Source: Pseudomonas sp. GM41(2012) (GTDB lineage Bacteria; Pseudomonadota; Gammaproteobacteria; Pseudomonadales; Pseudomonadaceae). From it: a stretch of DNA of 64,000 nucleotides. Positions within the stretch are counted from its first letter, which is position 1. The number at the start of each line of letters is the position of its first letter. The notes under the pieces are model-generated. The model was not told the DNA's origin, searched no databases, and saw only the letters and a program-made list of their open reading frames with translations. The translations under genes and the position numbers were made by a program. Positions 20,078 through 28,757 of this stretch are shown here, in pieces. The DNA is taken from the NCBI RefSeq assembly GCF_000282315.2, contig NZ_AKJN02000002.1:62001-126000 (forward strand), read 5' to 3'.

Positions 20078-20834
20078 GTAACACCCAACCTATTGCAAGA
20101 CCCGAGATAAGAGCGGCCATCAGCTTCAGCCGTTCAAGACGTTTACGCCGTAGTTTGTTCAGCCGATCCTTGGGAACTACCACATGCTCACCGAAGCCGG
20201 TGTGCAATACCGCGTCGTTTTCCAGAATCAACGCATAACGGTTTTCGCCAGCATACCGACGCGACAACTCCTTTTCGCCGGAAAATGCGGAATACGGTGC
20301 ATGTGTCAAGTAATCCGCGCGACGGCGCAGCCCTGGATTAAAGGAAAAACCTTGCCACTCGGCTTTTTGCGAGCCCAGTACGTAGAAAGGAATGCCATGG
20401 CTGACTTTGCGTTCGTTCAGGAACACGTAAGGACTGTGAACCATCAGGTCATGATTGAAGCTGCGCAGCCACACCTGCAGTGCCTGCGGATCTTCCTCCA
20501 GCAGGCATTGGGACTCTTCGATGAACCCTTCGCGGTAGAAGTCCCAATCGTCTTCACAGTGAAAAATCCACGATGTCTGCACTTGAGCATAAGCGGCATC
20601 GATAGATCGCAACTGCCCCAGGCGCGGGTTGTTGATGAAGAACTGGGTATGCGCCCTCCAGTGCTCAGGAATACAAGCCTCTACGGCGCTGTCGCCGGAG
20701 TCCTCTGTAATGAACACTTTACGGATGGGAGCTGTGTTGAACCGGTCGAACGTCTCGAGGGTACGCTTCAACAGATCGAAGCGACCGCAACTAGTGATTA
20801 CTACCGAAATGTCGCTAGTCTCGCTGAACACCAT
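20067..20834 (-). CDS. GT-A-fold glycosyltransferase (GT2-like), LPS core cluster
   Basis: 255 residues. The N-terminus SDISVVITSCGRFDLLKRTL is the nucleotide-binding beta-strand/loop of family 2-like glycosyltransferases, and SWIFHCEDDWDFYREGF supplies the DxD-like metal site. The C-terminal tail is basic, then hydrophobic (LKLMAALISGLAIGWVLHGI), which could anchor it to the inner membrane. It occupies the position that wapR (a core rhamnosyltransferase) holds in P. aeruginosa, but I cannot confirm the sugar and give no symbol. It overlaps waaL by 11 bases. The sugar added is presumably an outer-core residue that affects O-antigen ligation. Confidence 0.78.
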   Translation of the reverse strand: MVFSETSDISVVITSCGRFDLLKRTLETFDRFNTAPIRKVFITEDSGDSAVEACIPEHWRAHTQFFINNPRLGQLRSIDAAYAQVQTSWIFHCEDDWDFYREGFIEESQCLLEEDPQALQVWLRSFNHDLMVHSPYVFLNERKVSHGIPFYVLGSQKAEWQGFSFNPGLRRRADYLTHAPYSAFSGEKELSRRYAGENRYALILENDAVLHTGFGEHVVVPKDRLNKLRRKRLERLKLMAALISGLAIGWVLHGI

Positions 20835-20872
20835 TTATTTACACCGCACCTTGGTTGTTTAATCGCCCGGCC

Positions 20873-21829
20873 TCACAGCCCCAGCGACAAGCGTAATTTT
20901 TCTTTCCAGCCCAGCGGGACATGCTCGCGCAGCGGCGCACGCAGGGCCTCGACAATCGCATGTCCGACAGCCCGGAACGTGTAACGCTGCTCTACCAACG
21001 CCTGACCGGCCAATGAAATGGTCTCGGTCAGCTGTGGGGACTCGCGCAACACCGCCAGTTTTTCCCTGAGTTCGTCGCGGGTTCGATAGAGCACGATGTT
21101 GTGCATATCGACAAACCCCAGCGCGCGATTCTCTGCTTCCCCTTGATCGTAAGCAAACAGCACACAACCACAGGCCATGGCCTCGAAATTCTTGATCATG
21201 TATTCGCCCATGCCAACGTCGGCACTGACGAAGTAACGGATCCGGCTCAACGTCTCGCAGTATTCCTCACCCGACTTGGTGCGTGTGATCAGCAGATTCT
21301 CCACTTCGGCCACGGACTCAAGCATGGCCTTGCGCCCGGCATACGCCACGCTGTTGAGACTGCCGACAAAACCCAACTCGATATCCCGTTCACGCTGGCA
21401 GTTTTGCAACAGTGCCTGATCGTAGCCCTTGGGCACGAAATGCGCGTCAAACCCTTCATCACGCAAGCGCTGGCTGACCATGAAGCCCGAGCTGATCACC
21501 CGCACCCAAGGTAGCTTGCGGTAATGCGCACTGAACTTGCCGGTGTACTTGCACGGGATGTAGTTCTGGTACGCATCGTGTTCCAGAATAACCAGATTGG
21601 GCAGGGTTTGTATGAACCTCACCTGTCTGATTTCTTTTTTGAAGCGCAGGAAAAAAACAATCCGGTCGTAGCGGGTCACATCGACATGCTTGCGAAAGTA
21701 TCCACGCAAGTCGTCCTGCTCCGCGCTGGTCAGCTCGCGCTTGTCGCAGTCGCAGTGCTCGGCGATACCGTCATACAGTCGATCGAGGATCGCTCGCTGC
21801 TCTTTCTGCACCAGAAACAGAACTTTCAA
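20873..21829 (-). CDS. ssg: Ssg-like glycosyltransferase (GT4-type), LPS/surface polysaccharide
   Basis: About 318 residues if begun at a TTG at 21829; the frame is open to 22060, but that stretch is the antisense-like overlap with dnpA. The TTG shares bases with the dnpA stop (TTGA) and has GAGAGA just upstream, good evidence for a coupled start, giving LKVLFLVQKEQRAILDRLYD. The C-terminal half has the GT-B donor-site signature: ELGFVGSLNS, then GMGEYMIKNFEAMACGCVLFAYDQGE with the conserved E-x7-E region. Ssg (PA5001 in P. aeruginosa) affects LPS and exopolysaccharide and phage sensitivity. Sugar specificity is unknown. Confidence 0.8.
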   Translation of the reverse strand: MKVLFLVQKEQRAILDRLYDGIAEHCDCDKRELTSAEQDDLRGYFRKHVDVTRYDRIVFFLRFKKEIRQVRFIQTLPNLVILEHDAYQNYIPCKYTGKFSAHYRKLPWVRVISSGFMVSQRLRDEGFDAHFVPKGYDQALLQNCQRERDIELGFVGSLNSVAYAGRKAMLESVAEVENLLITRTKSGEEYCETLSRIRYFVSADVGMGEYMIKNFEAMACGCVLFAYDQGEAENRALGFVDMHNIVLYRTRDELREKLAVLRESPQLTETISLAGQALVEQRYTFRAVGHAIVEALRAPLREHVPLGWKEKLRLSLGL

Positions 21830-23268
21830 TTGGTCTCTCTCTTTCCAGACAGCTCTTGGACCCAGAATAATTCGTGGCGTCGCACCGCTTTGCGGAAGAA
21901 CTCGTTTTCGCCGAAAGCCGGCCAGTGTCGGGCCGCCAGACAGCGTTGTATCGCCCGGCGAAGTAGACGCTTGAGGGGAAGTCGGGGCTGAAGGTCGTGC
22001 ATCATGCCCAACGACATAGCCTTGTGCCACTGTTTTTCGGTCGACAAACAAAGCGCCCAAGGACGCAACGGTTCGTGATTATTGATCTGTGGCGGCAGTG
22101 TCACACCGGTCCCGGCATCACCCATTGGCCAGCGATCGTTATCGTGTAGATGATTGGCGTAATGCAATAAGGTTTCGGGCTGCCAGGCTGTACCGTTCAA
22201 TGCCTGCATCACCGCTTGCTGGGAGCATAGATGGTCTGGGTGCGGGTCGAAACGCGGATGTGGCAAAACGATGACTTGAGGCTGGATACGCTCGATCAAC
22301 TCACTCAGGTCGGCCAAAAGGTTGTTCCAGGACGGTATGCCATCGACGTCACTGCCCAGGGTAAACGGATTGAACCGTCGAAAATATCGGGTATCACCCA
22401 GTTGTGCCTCACGAGACCCCACGGCCTCGGTCGGCGTGCTTTGCATGGTGGGCAATTGCAGGCAGAAATAGCCCAACTGAATGCAGCGTTCCTGAGGTAC
22501 ACCGCCCCACAGCGGCACACTGAGACTGTCCCAGGCGCGAAGCGAGCCTTTCAACCGAGACGCTTCGACGCCATTGAGCCCCATTTGCTGATAGTGCCCG
22601 GCCTCGATTTCACCGGCGGTCAGGGTCACGATCCAGCTTTGACTGGCGCTGCTGTACAAGCCGAATGCGGCCAACTCGGCATCGTCGGCGTGGGGCGCGA
22701 TCACCATCACCCGTTGACGGCTGTAATCCGGATGCTCGAATGCCCTGAGCACCGGCTCACCCAGCAGTCGGCAGAAACGCCCACGCAGGCGTAACTTACC
22801 TCGCGACAGAACCTGCGCCTGACCACTGAGGTTGAGGTAACGCAGGCCGTTCACACCACGTTCGAACGTTTGTCGGTCCGGGTTATCCCCACCCGACAAC
22901 TCGACTACGGGATCGATGAAGCGTCCCAGCCAAGTGCTTTTTATCCGCAGCGACAAGACCAGCGTGGCGTCGTCGACCAGCATGACGCCGTCGTCCAGGC
23001 GCAAACGCTCACCGTCAAGGTGAACCTTGGGCTGCTGGGTGTACGGTGGAAAGCTGTACTGATAATCGTCTTTGGGCGAATAAAACAAATGGTCGGCAAA
23101 CCAGGCCTCGTGGGCAATCCAGCCCAGAACCGCGAGCACCAGCGGCAGCCACCAGGTCACCAAAACACCCATGGCAATCAATAGCACCAGCGCGATGAGC
23201 AGACCCATGCGTTTGGTGCGTCGATGGCGCTTGAGCAATTGCTGCTTGCGGTTCATGGGCTGACTCAT
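21826..23268 (-). CDS. dnpA: PIG-L/LmbE-family de-N-acetylase (DnpA-like)
   Basis: 480 residues. A basic N-terminus and one or two membrane helices (LIALVLLIAMGVLVTWWLPL) precede a beta-rich linker. The catalytic PIG-L domain follows: VMVIAPHADDAELAAFGL (the zinc site PHADDxE) and VIVLPHPRFDPHPDHLCSQQ (the HPDH site). These enzymes remove N-acetyl groups from amino sugars, probably in the LPS core. In P. aeruginosa the equivalent gene (PA5002, dnpA) influences fluoroquinolone persister levels. The ATG at 23268 overlaps the mig-14 stop by 4 bases (ATGA), and its own stop overlaps the ssg start, so the genes are coupled in a chain. Confidence 0.88.
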   Translation of the reverse strand: MSQPMNRKQQLLKRHRRTKRMGLLIALVLLIAMGVLVTWWLPLVLAVLGWIAHEAWFADHLFYSPKDDYQYSFPPYTQQPKVHLDGERLRLDDGVMLVDDATLVLSLRIKSTWLGRFIDPVVELSGGDNPDRQTFERGVNGLRYLNLSGQAQVLSRGKLRLRGRFCRLLGEPVLRAFEHPDYSRQRVMVIAPHADDAELAAFGLYSSASQSWIVTLTAGEIEAGHYQQMGLNGVEASRLKGSLRAWDSLSVPLWGGVPQERCIQLGYFCLQLPTMQSTPTEAVGSREAQLGDTRYFRRFNPFTLGSDVDGIPSWNNLLADLSELIERIQPQVIVLPHPRFDPHPDHLCSQQAVMQALNGTAWQPETLLHYANHLHDNDRWPMGDAGTGVTLPPQINNHEPLRPWALCLSTEKQWHKAMSLGMMHDLQPRLPLKRLLRRAIQRCLAARHWPAFGENEFFRKAVRRHELFWVQELSGKRETN

Positions 23269-24161
23269 ACGGTGAACACCGGCACAGGATTGCACCAGCG
23301 ATCCTTGTATTCACGGTCGGCGCGACCGAAAGAAAAGCGCAACGGTTTGTCCAACGCCCGGGCATGCTCCCAGGCGCTTTGCGTATTGAGAAAGCTCAGC
23401 ACGCTGCCCGGACTGAATTCGCGGGTTTCGGGATCGACGCCGCCATTGATGTACTCGACGCTGATCCACTGCGGTGTCTCGACACGGTAGACCAGTTGAA
23501 TCGCTATTGGCGCATCGTTGAGAAAAATCACCGAGCCGATCAGCAAATCACGCAGTAACTCGATGACCTCAGCCATGCGCTCGGCCCCCGTCGCCGGGAA
23601 GCCCCAGCGACGCTGGAACAGGTCGCAATAGATCGCCGCCAGCTCACTGCTGGAAAACTCGGCGACCGGCCGAATCACTCCGCCCGCTTCTTCCAGCAAT
23701 CGCAATTCACGGCGCTGGTTGTAGCGAAACTTCTTCGACAGTTCTTCGGGAGTACGGGCCATCGCCAGTTGTTCAGCTTGCAACTTGATGCCAGTGAAGC
23801 GGCCTTCATTCAGCGCCGACAGGTAGCGTCCACGATGACGCAGCGGCGCTTGTGCATCGGCAGCGGCCGGCAGGATGAACTCGGCATTACCGAGGTCGAA
23901 CAGGCCTTTTTTGCCGCAGCGCTTGAGCACATCCTTGGACAAGGCCAGGTCGCGGCCCCAGGTCGGGATCGCCGCTTTGACTTCTCCGTTTTGCTCCCAG
24001 GCCAGGTAGCGCACAGGAATGTCGGCCAACTGCGCCAGTCGCTCGACCACCATGGGATGAGTGGCGACGCTGCCGCCATATCGTTGCCAGGCCTCGGCAT
24101 ATGTCGAGGCGTCGACTACCGCCCAGCCACGTTCGCGCCAGCCTTGAAATCGGTTGAGCAT
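23265..24161 (-). CDS. mig-14: Mig-14 family protein
   Basis: 298 residues with the FemAB/GNAT-like double fold of Mig-14: an N-lobe around ADIPVRYLAWEQNGEVKAAIP, an RFRYNQRREL-type basic middle (KKFRYNQRRELRLLEEAGG), and the C-lobe IQLVYRVETPQWISVEYING. Mig-14 is a peripheral inner-membrane protein linked to resistance to cationic antimicrobial peptides in Salmonella and P. aeruginosa; its reaction is not established. The start ATG at 24161 shares its first base with the final base of the wapH stop. The neighbours dnpA and wapH place it in LPS-core decoration. Confidence 0.88.
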   Translation of the reverse strand: MLNRFQGWRERGWAVVDASTYAEAWQRYGGSVATHPMVVERLAQLADIPVRYLAWEQNGEVKAAIPTWGRDLALSKDVLKRCGKKGLFDLGNAEFILPAAADAQAPLRHRGRYLSALNEGRFTGIKLQAEQLAMARTPEELSKKFRYNQRRELRLLEEAGGVIRPVAEFSSSELAAIYCDLFQRRWGFPATGAERMAEVIELLRDLLIGSVIFLNDAPIAIQLVYRVETPQWISVEYINGGVDPETREFSPGSVLSFLNTQSAWEHARALDKPLRFSFGRADREYKDRWCNPVPVFTV

Positions 24162-25291
24162 CAGCCCCTCGGCGCCAGTTCGGTAACGTGCGGCAAACGC
24201 CAGAAGGCATCGCGTACCGCGCGGTCGGAGAAGCGTTCACGCAAGCGATCGAGCATCAGCTCGGCACACTGGTGACGTTGCTGCTCGTCCATCGCGGCCA
24301 GATGTTGCAGCCCTTGAGCCAAGTGTTCGGCATCACCCAACGGGAACAGAATACCGACGCCCTCGACCACTTCCTTTGCCCCGCCACACGCCGTGGCGAG
24401 CAAGGGCACACCGGCAGCCATGGCCTCCAGCAACACCATGCCGAACGGTTCGTGATCGGAACTCAGGGCAAACACATCGAAGGCACGGAAATAGCGTCGG
24501 GCTTCAGGCACCTGACCGAGGAACAGCACGCGGTCGCCGATACCCAACTCACGGGCCAGGGCCTTGAGGTCCTGTTCCAGTCGACCGGCACCGAGAATCA
24601 CCAATTGACTGCTGGCCGGCAAACCCGGCAACGCCGCAGCAAAACCGTGCAGCAGCGTGGTCTGATCCTTGTCCGGATGCAGCCGTCCGACATTGCCGAC
24701 AACCCAGGCATCCGGCGCCAGGCCGAGGGTTACCCGGGCCTCGCGAACGGATACCTGGCTGTCCTGCAAGGTCTGCACATCGATACGGTTATAGAGCGTC
24801 TGAATCCGCGCCGCCGGCCACTTCGGCAGGCAATGGCGCATATCGTCGCGCACCGCATCGGAAACCCCGAGCAGGCTCAGGCGCTTGCGGAAAATATTGG
24901 CGAAGAGTTTGCGCGTGCCGCGCTTGTAATCGTCAAACGCGTGATGCACGCCAATCACCGGCAACGACGTACCGAGCAAGGCGATATAAATAGGTTTGAA
25001 ACGGTGAGCGATGCAAAAACTGAAATTGCGCGAGGCGGCGATCTTGCGCAGATCGCTGATGGCGCCCAGCTTCAGGCCACGAATGGCCTTGGAGCTGTAT
25101 TCCATGAACAGCACTTCATCGGAAGCGCAGCCCGCGGCAACTTCGGCATCGGCGGCCCCGGTCAGAAACACCGTGGTCACTCGATAACCGGTCCCCGCGA
25201 ACAGGCTGGCGTACTGCCGGGCGCAGTCCAGAAACGGCCCGTCATAGCCGTGACAGAACTGCAACACATGGCGTTCAGCCGAGCGTGTCAT
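24161..25291 (-). CDS. wapH: GT4 glycosyltransferase WapH-like, LPS core
   Basis: 376 residues of a GT-B glycosyltransferase. The N-terminal acceptor domain begins HVLQFCHGYDGPFLDCARQ. The C-terminal donor domain shows VGNVGRLHPDKDQTTLLHGF, VLFLGQVPEARRYFRAFDVF, and the E-x7-E element in SSDHEPFGMVLLEAMAAGVP. WapH adds a glucose in the P. aeruginosa core; here the sugar is inferred by position between mig-14 and wapO. The ATG at 25291 overlaps the end of wapO by 17 bases. Confidence 0.85.
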   Translation of the reverse strand: MTRSAERHVLQFCHGYDGPFLDCARQYASLFAGTGYRVTTVFLTGAADAEVAAGCASDEVLFMEYSSKAIRGLKLGAISDLRKIAASRNFSFCIAHRFKPIYIALLGTSLPVIGVHHAFDDYKRGTRKLFANIFRKRLSLLGVSDAVRDDMRHCLPKWPAARIQTLYNRIDVQTLQDSQVSVREARVTLGLAPDAWVVGNVGRLHPDKDQTTLLHGFAAALPGLPASSQLVILGAGRLEQDLKALARELGIGDRVLFLGQVPEARRYFRAFDVFALSSDHEPFGMVLLEAMAAGVPLLATACGGAKEVVEGVGILFPLGDAEHLAQGLQHLAAMDEQQRHQCAELMLDRLRERFSDRAVRDAFWRLPHVTELAPRG

Positions 25292-27032
25292 ATGCGTCCG
25301 CGCCCTCTTTGACCACCAGGATGTCTTCCATGATCAGATACTGTAGATCGGAACCGAAGAACATGTTCAGGGCGTCCGTCGGCGAGCAGATCATCGGTTC
25401 GCCACGACGGTTGAGCGAGGTATTCAGCGACACGCCGTTACCGGTCAGCACTTCCAGCGCCTTCATCATGTCGTAATAGCGCGGGTTGTATTCGCGCTTG
25501 AGCACCTGGGCCCGGGACGTACCGTCTTCATGGACGACTTCCGGCACGCGGGTCTTCCACTCTTCCGCCACTTCAAAGGTGAAGGTCATGAACGGCGCCG
25601 GGTGATCGATCTTGATCATCTGCGGTGCAACGGTGTCGAGCATCGACGGGCAGAAAGGCCTCCAGCGCTCGCGGAACTTGATCTGGTGGTTGATGCGGTC
25701 AGCCACGCCAGTCGCACTCGGGCAACCAATGATCGAACGACCGCCCAAGGCGCGCGGACCGAACTCCATGCGGCCCTGGAACCAGGCCACCGGGTTGCCA
25801 TCGACCATGATTTTGGCGATGTTTTCCGGCATGTTCTCGAGCTTGCGCCAGACCGGCTTGCTCGGGTGACGGGCACACGCGGCAAGCACGTCTTCGTTGG
25901 TGTACGACGGACCGAGGTAGACGTGTTCCATCTTCTCCACCGGCACACCACGGGCGTGGGACACATAGGCCGCCGCGCCGACCGCGGTACCGGCATCGCC
26001 GGACGCAGGCTGTACGAACAGTTCTTTAACGTCATCGCGGGCGATGATTTTCTGGTTCAGCTTGACGTTCAACGCACAGCCACCGGCGAAGGCCAGCTTG
26101 CCGGTTTCCTTGAGCACGTCGCCCAGGTAATGGTCGATCATCTGCAGCGAGATCTTTTCGAACAGCGCTTGCATGCTCGCGGCGTAATGGATGTACGGCT
26201 CGTCAGCGATGTCGCCTTCGCGCTTCGGCCCCAGCCACTCGATCAGTTTCGGCGAGAAGTAGAAACCTTTGCCTTTCTCTTTATAACGACGCAGGCCGAT
26301 GACGTTGGCGTAGTCGGTGTTGATCACCAGCTCGCCGTTCTCGAACGAAGCCAGGCGCGAGAAATCGTATTTGCTGGCATCGCCATACGGCGCCATGCCC
26401 ATGACCTTGAACTCACCGTCGAGCATCTCGAAACCGAGAAACTCGGTGATCGCGCCGTACAGGCCGCCGAGGGAGTCCGGATCGAAGAATTCCTTGATCT
26501 TGTGGATCTTGCCGTTTTCGCCGTAACCGAAAAAGGTCGTGGCGTACTCACCCTTGCCGTCGATCCCCAGGATCGCGGTTTTCTCTTTGAAACCGGAACA
26601 GTGGTAAGCGCTGGAGGCGTGGGCCAGGTGATGCTCGACCGGCTCGATCTTGATTTTCTTCGGATCGAAACCCAATTGCTCGAGGCACCAGACAATCTTG
26701 TTGCGATAGCGCTTGTAGCGACGGTTGCCCATCAGGATCGCGTCGAGCGCGCGGTCCGGGGCGTACCAGTAACGCTTGGCGTAATGCCAGCGAGCCTTGC
26801 CGAACAGGCTGATCGGCGCGAACGGAATCGCTACCACATCAACGTCGGATGGCTTGATGCCGGCCTGCTCGAGGCAGAACTTTGCCGACTCGTAAGGCAT
26901 GCGGTTCTTTGCATGTTTATCGCGCACAAAGCGCTCTTCCTCAGCCGCCGCGACCAGCTTGCCGTCGATGTACAACGCTGCGGAAGGATCATGGCTAAGG
27001 GCGCCGGACAGGCCAAGAATCGTCAATGCCAC
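25275..27032 (-). CDS. wapO: Carbamoyltransferase WapO (NodU/TobZ family)
   Basis: 585 residues. The N-terminal Kae1/Hsp70-like domain contains the family metal/ATP residues: ILGLSGALSHDPSAALYIDG, VEHHLAHASSAYHCSGF (the HxxxH motif) and LAFAGGCALNVKLNQKI. The C-terminal YrdC-like region has WFQGRMEFGPRALGGRSI, the hallmark of carbamoyltransferases that act through carbamoyl-AMP. In P. aeruginosa the gene at this position carbamoylates heptose II of the inner core. It appears to head the leftward string wapO-wapH-mig-14-dnpA-ssg. Upstream is a 227-base gap with a promoter on the other strand. Confidence 0.92.
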   Translation of the reverse strand: MALTILGLSGALSHDPSAALYIDGKLVAAAEEERFVRDKHAKNRMPYESAKFCLEQAGIKPSDVDVVAIPFAPISLFGKARWHYAKRYWYAPDRALDAILMGNRRYKRYRNKIVWCLEQLGFDPKKIKIEPVEHHLAHASSAYHCSGFKEKTAILGIDGKGEYATTFFGYGENGKIHKIKEFFDPDSLGGLYGAITEFLGFEMLDGEFKVMGMAPYGDASKYDFSRLASFENGELVINTDYANVIGLRRYKEKGKGFYFSPKLIEWLGPKREGDIADEPYIHYAASMQALFEKISLQMIDHYLGDVLKETGKLAFAGGCALNVKLNQKIIARDDVKELFVQPASGDAGTAVGAAAYVSHARGVPVEKMEHVYLGPSYTNEDVLAACARHPSKPVWRKLENMPENIAKIMVDGNPVAWFQGRMEFGPRALGGRSIIGCPSATGVADRINHQIKFRERWRPFCPSMLDTVAPQMIKIDHPAPFMTFTFEVAEEWKTRVPEVVHEDGTSRAQVLKREYNPRYYDMMKALEVLTGNGVSLNTSLNRRGEPMICSPTDALNMFFGSDLQYLIMEDILVVKEGADAYDTLG

Positions 27033-27178
27033 AGGGGTCTAGCCTCTTTAGTCTGCATGCAGGCGCAAAGCGCCTCAAAGATTAATGTGCCCTCGCAAAG
27101 GGCGAGTGGCAGCTAAAGGGCGGGATTATAGCTTAAAAGCGACGGCAAGCCTCTAGCGGGAAGTGGCAAGCTGGCGCG

Positions 27179-27207
27179 TTGACAGATGACGGACCTCGAC
27201 ATAGACT
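27179..27207 (+). promoter_or_regulatory. Sigma-70-like promoter
   Basis: TTGACA (27179-27184), exactly 17 bases, then TAGACT (27202-27207), pointing rightward away from wapO. Predicted start near 27214. No open reading frame follows; a terminator does at 27247. Confidence 0.55.
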
Positions 27208-27213
27208 CCTGCG

Positions 27214-27274
27214 CAAATGGACTGGGGGATCCCGGTCGGCGTTGTGGCCTCGGTGAGTTTCACCGGGGCTTTTC
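27214..27274 (+). ncRNA. Candidate small RNA, about 60 nt
   Basis: A good sigma-70-like promoter is followed within about 60 bases by a factor-independent terminator: GCCTCGGTG-agttt-CACCGGGGC then TTTTCGCTTTC (27247-27273), a 9-pair stem with one G-U. In between is GGGGGATCCCGG, and no convincing start codon. It runs head-on into the DUF3800 gene, whose last codons share the terminator DNA. I do not recognise a known Pseudomonas sRNA here. Confidence 0.45.
27247..27273 (+). terminator. Rho-independent terminator
   Basis: Nine-pair stem GCCTCGGTG/CACCGGGGC with an AGTTT loop, immediately followed by TTTT. It overlaps the stop codon of the oppositely oriented DUF3800 gene. Confidence 0.7.
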
Positions 27275-28138
27275 GCTTTCTGAGAGAGGGAAAATTTTTA
27301 ACCCCCAATTCTCGAACCCCTCTCCCACATTGTTACGCCCACCACTGCAGTAGAACTTGCGCTTGAGCACGTCAAAGGCACGATTTTCTTGCCCCGACCG
27401 CAAAACGCTCATACCAATGGGTCTTGCAACAAGATCCGCTAGCTGTAACCCCGTGGAATTCACTTGTTTGGTTGCAAAGACGATGTCGAACGGCAGTTGT
27501 ATGCCCAATCTGTTCGCGCCATCGCACATGCGACGGAACTCCAGTTCAAGCTCATTATCCTCCCGCTTCCCTCGACGCTCGAAAATCACATGAGTTAAAA
27601 CGCTCTGTTGATTCTTTTCCTGCAAATACTCATAAAGCGTTTCAAGGCAGAATCCGAGCGCGACGTGATAAGGATTGTGGACAGGACCTTGCTTTTCGCG
27701 AAGAGCGGCTTTGTCGATAACGCAGCTGATCAGGACGAAATTGCTGGCCTCAATGATTCCCGTCAACTCATCGAGAAAGGCATGCTTGTGTTGCCTTGAT
27801 GTGAAAAGACTGGAGAACGCTCCCTTTTCTTTTCGAATTTCCAATTCATGCAGACCGATCAGGTCATGCCCCATATGATTAAATTTGAACTTCTGAAGGG
27901 CAGGAATTACCTTTTCGCAATAATGCCTTTTATGAAACACACAAAATGCCAGCACAAACATTGGGTAGTTTGGATCTAATGTTTGCATCCCATGATCGCC
28001 GCTCTCATCCACATAGATTATGAAATCGCTGTACCTCCCGGACGGAGGTAAAAGCTTTTCCGCCTCAACATTAGTTTCAGCTTCGCTTTCGTTTTCAAAA
28101 AGAAAAAACTGTTGAGAGGGCAAAGTCGGGGTCGACAC
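27260..28138 (-). CDS. DUF3800 domain protein (RNase H-like fold), accessory insert
   Basis: 292 residues. The DUF3800 signature FIIYVDESGDHG (residues about 38-49) supplies the acidic pair of a presumed nuclease-like site; further conserved bits are HELEIRKEKGAF, LETLYEYLQEK and LQLADLVARPIGMSV near the C-terminus. The activity of DUF3800 proteins is unproven; they are frequent in mobile and defence islands. It starts at a GTG preceded by AAGGTGAATAGCTC. Lower GC than the LPS genes, and its position between wapO and the core kinases (adjacent in P. aeruginosa), mark it as an insertion. No partner toxin or phage gene is visible. Confidence 0.8.
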   Translation of the reverse strand: MSTPTLPSQQFFLFENESEAETNVEAEKLLPPSGRYSDFIIYVDESGDHGMQTLDPNYPMFVLAFCVFHKRHYCEKVIPALQKFKFNHMGHDLIGLHELEIRKEKGAFSSLFTSRQHKHAFLDELTGIIEASNFVLISCVIDKAALREKQGPVHNPYHVALGFCLETLYEYLQEKNQQSVLTHVIFERRGKREDNELELEFRRMCDGANRLGIQLPFDIVFATKQVNSTGLQLADLVARPIGMSVLRSGQENRAFDVLKRKFYCSGGRNNVGEGFENWGLKIFPLSESEKPR

Positions 28139-28209
28139 GAGCTATTCACCTTTTGTTCTTCGAGCCAAGTGCGTCAGGTGTAGCACTGACACGCCGGAAT
28201 ACAAAAGAG

Positions 28210-28545
28210 TTACCCGCGGCCTGCTCGCCAATAGATGCTGAGATTGCCGTCAGTAGCCTGGCGGTAAATCGTATAGGGCAGGAGGACGGTATCGAAAACA
28301 CCCGACAGGGTGAAATCCACCAATACGAACGGCAAAAGAATACCCGTGGGATCAGGTGCTGCATTTAATACGCAAAAGTCGAACGCCAGACCACTGTAGA
28401 TGCGCGGGATGGACTGACAGTAGGTTTTTTGCTTTCTAAGACTACGAGCCGCGTCTTCGTCATCCTGCAGCACTGTAATAGCGGTCCCGCAGCCTGATAA
28501 AACCAGTGCAAAAGTGCTCAGTAACACCGTCATTTTTATCGTCAA
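28210..28545 (-). CDS. YceK/YidQ (DUF1375) family lipoprotein
   Basis: About 111 residues from a TTG at 28545 that follows GGAGGGCAGATT. The N-terminus is a lipoprotein signal (LTIKMTVLLSTFALVLSGCG, lipobox LSGC). The rest matches the YceK/YidQ layout: an IYSGLAFDFCVL segment, a short hydrophobic stretch, FTLSGVFDTVLLPYTIYRQ with the D-x-x-x-LP motif. Function of the family is unknown; most are outer-membrane anchored. It shares the low-GC insert with the DUF3800 gene and reads in the same direction, 71 bases upstream of that gene's start. An ATG four codons further in is the alternative start. Confidence 0.72.
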   Translation of the reverse strand: MTIKMTVLLSTFALVLSGCGTAITVLQDDEDAARSLRKQKTYCQSIPRIYSGLAFDFCVLNAAPDPTGILLPFVLVDFTLSGVFDTVLLPYTIYRQATDGNLSIYWRAGRG

Positions 28546-28671
28546 AATCTGCCCTCCGTGAACGTCAGGCAAACTAGCATCGCGGCTATTCAGGGCACAG
28601 TTCACGGGTTCTGCAGATCATGTAGGACATTTCATAAGAACCTGTCCCTTAATCTCGGGTGGCTGTTCTGG

Positions 28672-28754
28672 CCCCATCGCGAGCAGGCTCGCTCCCACAG
28701 GGGATCTTCGGCGTGACATAAATCCAGTGTGGGAGCGAGCCTGCTCGCGATGGG
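28672..28754. repeat. REP doublet, GCGAGCAGGCTCGCTCCCACA family
   Basis: CCCCATCGCGAGCAGGCTCG and its inverted copy ending CTGCTCGCGATGGGG flank about 30 bases. It lies between the low-GC insert and the kinase gene at 28758. Confidence 0.9.
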
Positions 28755-28757
28755 GAT

